Program-made: the position numbers and the translations under genes
Shown: positions 62,264-64,000 of the stretch, one piece after another
How the letters are laid out: every line of letters starts with the position of its first letter
Position numbering within the stretch: position 1 is the first letter of the stretch
Source: UBA1764 sp045642565
GTDB taxonomy: Bacteria > Bacillota > Clostridia > Peptostreptococcales > Anaerovoracaceae
Reading direction: 5' to 3'
Length of the DNA stretch: 64,000 bases
Assembly (NCBI GenBank): GCA_045642565.1
Contig: JAZUJE010000008.1
Location: 211,460-275,459 of the forward strand
Notes under the pieces: generated by a model
What the model was told of the DNA's origin: nothing
What the model saw: the letters and a program-made list of their open reading frames with translations, nothing else
Databases searched by the model: none

Positions 62264-63763
62264 TTATCTTTCGCAGAATCTCTGAATCATAGCAGCTGCT
62301 TCAGCTCTTGTTAGATATCCCTTAGGATCAAGAACATTTCCGCCCTTTCCTGTTAAGATGCCCTTCATGACACACCAATGAACTGCTTCATCAGCCCATG
62401 AACTAATTTCAGCTCTATCATTAAATGACAATAAGAACATCCATGCACCCTGGAACCCTTCGCCTTGATTTTGAGCATATTTATAAAGCATAGTTGCGAA
62501 CTGTTCTCTTGTTATTGGATCATTCGGACCAAAGTTTCCGTCTTCATAACCGGAAACAATATCTTTTCCATTAGCCCAAACTACAGCTTTTTCATACCAA
62601 CTGTCAGCAACAACATCAGGGAAGATATTATCATTCATAAACGCAGGCTCTCCATCGATTCTATAAATCATAGCTACTACTTGCGCACGTGTTGTAGAAC
62701 CAGTTGGATTAAACTTCATTTCATTAACACCATTCATATAACCATTATCAATGCAAAAATGAATACCATCATGATACCATGCAAGTGAACTGAGATCACT
62801 AAACTTTGACAACGGGCAAGCAATTCCCTTCTCGCATTTATCATATGTTGTGCCTTCTATAGCCGGAGTAAATGAAAGTAAGTTGCTCTCCACATAGTAA
62901 GTAACTGTATTTTCTTCTGTGTCTACTTTCTTTTGTACTTCTTTGCCGGAAACTCCGGAGACAAGAACTTTTTCATCAAATTTAATATCTGATGATATTA
63001 CAAATTTACCGGATGCATTAAGTGTAATCTTCTTACCATTAGCTTTAAATGTACCAATTTCATCGCCAATAAAATCATCATGTAAGCTTTCAACAAACAA
63101 AGTCGCATCAGCATAGCCAATATTATTTGTACCTATAGTAATATTTTGTCCTAAAGTAAAATGACGAGTATTTACAACAGTTTCTTTATTAACAGCACTC
63201 TGTCCGGAAATTATATCGCCACAAAGAATTAAATTATCTGTTACCCTAAGATTTGTTCCGGCTGCAACATCTTTATTCCATGTGAATCCGTTTTCAACTA
63301 CAAAATCAAATTCCAGGCCAAAAGGAACATCATTACTAATTTCGTTAGTAAAGAATGTTGCTTGTGGAAATACATAGTCATCAGTTTTAACTTCTTCTGC
63401 TGTACCATATGCACCCTGAACATTTTTCATCCAGTACTCAATCTGATCTACATTTTCTTTATGGAAAACAATACTTCCATTATTAACAGTTTTTCCAGTT
63501 GTCTTTATTGTGAAATGATTAAGATCAAGCATAACAAAATCCGGAATGATTAAATCATTTGAACCAAGATCAACATTATCTAATAAATAGACAAAGTCAA
63601 ATTCTTCAGCTGCATTTAAAGCATCTTCGAGTGTTTCATATTTAACAGCCTCGGCATCTTCTCCAATGCAAGCCACATATTTTGTTTCAGCGAAAGAAGC
63701 TGCCGGAACCATGCAAAGCAGCATAGCAATAACTAATAAAATACCTAAAATTCTCTTCTTCAT
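62264..63763 (-). CDS. SLH-domain cell-surface protein
   Basis: 499-aa exported protein. A signal peptide (about 1-25) is followed by a ~280-residue region of short repeating strands (resembling a beta-helix) and then three S-layer homology domains near residues 320-375, 383-435 and 447-497. They carry SLH cores such as TTRAQVVAMIYRI, ITREQFATMLYKY and LTRAEAAAMIQRF. SLH domains usually bind pyruvylated secondary wall polymers, so it is likely held non-covalently on the outside of the wall. The N-terminal function is unknown. Preceded by GAGG. Confidence 0.9.
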   Translation of the reverse strand: MKKRILGILLVIAMLLCMVPAASFAETKYVACIGEDAEAVKYETLEDALNAAEEFDFVYLLDNVDLGSNDLIIPDFVMLDLNHFTIKTTGKTVNNGSIVFHKENVDQIEYWMKNVQGAYGTAEEVKTDDYVFPQATFFTNEISNDVPFGLEFDFVVENGFTWNKDVAAGTNLRVTDNLILCGDIISGQSAVNKETVVNTRHFTLGQNITIGTNNIGYADATLFVESLHDDFIGDEIGTFKANGKKITLNASGKFVISSDIKFDEKVLVSGVSGKEVQKKVDTEENTVTYYVESNLLSFTPAIEGTTYDKCEKGIACPLSKFSDLSSLAWYHDGIHFCIDNGYMNGVNEMKFNPTGSTTRAQVVAMIYRIDGEPAFMNDNIFPDVVADSWYEKAVVWANGKDIVSGYEDGNFGPNDPITREQFATMLYKYAQNQGEGFQGAWMFLLSFNDRAEISSWADEAVHWCVMKGILTGKGGNVLDPKGYLTRAEAAAMIQRFCER

Positions 63764-63798
63764 ATTGTTTACCTCAAAAAAATTAATCTATTTTTGAT

Positions 63799-63827
63799 AT
63801 TATACAACATATTAAATTAAGAAGCAA
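63799..63827 (-). promoter_or_regulatory. Promoter of the SLH protein gene
   Basis: Minus strand: TTGCTT (63822-63827), 17 bp, TATAAT (63799-63804). The -35 overlaps the T run of the tRNA-Leu terminator. Confidence 0.75.
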
Positions 63828-63858
63828 AAAACTAAAAACAGGTCATTTCTGACCTGTT
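63825..63858 (-). terminator. Intrinsic terminator after tRNA-Leu(GAG)
   Basis: Minus strand: a 9-bp perfect stem (AACAGGTCA/TGACCTGTT) with a 4-nt loop is followed by TTTAGTTTTTT. Confidence 0.88.
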
Positions 63859-63863
63859 TAATA

Positions 63864-63948
63864 TGGTGCGGTATAATGGACTTGAACCATCACGGTGTTA
63901 CCCATACGGCCCTCAACCGTACGCGTCTGCCAATTCCGCCAATACCGC
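63864..63948 (-). tRNA. tRNA-Leu (anticodon GAG)
   Basis: Class II tRNA with a long variable arm and encoded CCA. Acceptor stem GCGGTAT/ATACCGC; anticodon stem TACGG/CCGTA with loop TTGAGGG, so the anticodon is GAG, reading CUC and CUU. Confidence 0.97.
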
Positions 63949-63963
63949 AAATCAACAGTAGAT

Positions 63964-63992
63964 ATATTAGCACAATAAGCCTATATTGTAAA
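63964..63992 (-). promoter_or_regulatory. Promoter of tRNA-Leu(GAG)
   Basis: Minus strand: TTTACA (63987-63992), 17 bp, TAATAT (63964-63969), 15 nt before the mature 5' end. Confidence 0.8.
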
Positions 63993-64000
63993 GGGCTTTT

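Noticed and set aside
1..64000. CRISPR arrays, toxin-antitoxin pairs, restriction systems or prophage genes
   Set aside because: No direct-repeat arrays, no recognisable effector genes and no phage structural genes; nearly all genes belong to conserved housekeeping blocks.

Overview
The window is 64 kb of AT-rich bacterial chromosome, densely packed with housekeeping genes. The gene orders are those of low-GC Gram-positives of the Clostridia type: alaS-ireB; ynbB-miaA; the nusB-xseAB-ispA-dxs-tlyA block; leuS-rsfS-nadD/yqeK; hemZ-hisS-aspS; rpmB-asp23-recG-rsmD-coaD-tmcAL-ackA-rpmF; ruvCAB-spoIID-queA-tgt; argR-recN. A SpoIID-type lytic enzyme, an S-layer-homology wall protein, RNase J, YlbF and Asp23 proteins all fit a monoderm Firmicute. 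No phage, IS element, CRISPR array or classical defence island was found.

Layout. 1-9.5 kb (+ strand): 3' part of mnmA, alaS, ireB, an intact tyrosine recombinase, a PLP enzyme (YnbB type), miaA, an SOS-controlled LysM protein of YneA type, an arginase-family enzyme and a GIY-YIG protein. 9.5-25.6 kb (- strand): one long tightly packed run from mltG through asp23, nusB, a TsaD paralogue, xseA/xseB, ispA, dxs, tlyA, mutS, mutL, an amino-acid ABC transporter, ruvX and two membrane proteins. 25.6-40.4 kb (- strand): rel, a metallo-hydrolase, hemZ, hisS, aspS, nadD-yqeK, rsfS, leuS, rnj, ylbF, an aminopeptidase P and efp. 40.4-48 kb: yajC back to back with tRNA-Leu, then rpmF, ackA, tmcAL, a coiled-coil protein, coaD, rsmD, recG, a second Asp23-like protein and rpmB. 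48-55 kb (- strand): ruvC-ruvA-ruvB-spoIID-queA-tgt and an rRNA uridine methyltransferase. 55-57 kb (+ strand): argR-recN. 57-64 kb (- strand): rbgA, rplS, a degenerate Xer recombinase, tRNA-Arg, a cysteine-rich membrane protein, a YprB exonuclease, an OGG glycosylase, an SLH protein and tRNA-Leu.

How the genes work together. Most serve translation (four aminoacyl-tRNA synthetases, tRNA and rRNA modification, EF-P, ribosomal proteins), genome maintenance (MutSL, RuvABC, RecG, RecN, XseAB, OGG) and the cell envelope. DNA damage control shows at two promoters. Three tandem GAAC-N4-GTTC boxes cover the promoter of the YneA-like division inhibitor. One near-match box covers the -35 of ruvCAB, whose mRNA looks leaderless.

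Most interesting leads: a candidate ~95-nt small RNA with three C-rich unpaired segments at 59.4-59.5 kb; the triple SOS operator; an ABC ATPase with a degenerate RsbW/GHKL-like tail paired with a permease carrying two half substrate-binding domains in swapped order; an Xer paralogue that has lost three catalytic residues; and two DNA-repair genes, ruvC and ogg, with apparently leaderless transcripts. All RNA and promoter calls come from reading the sequence and were not tested.
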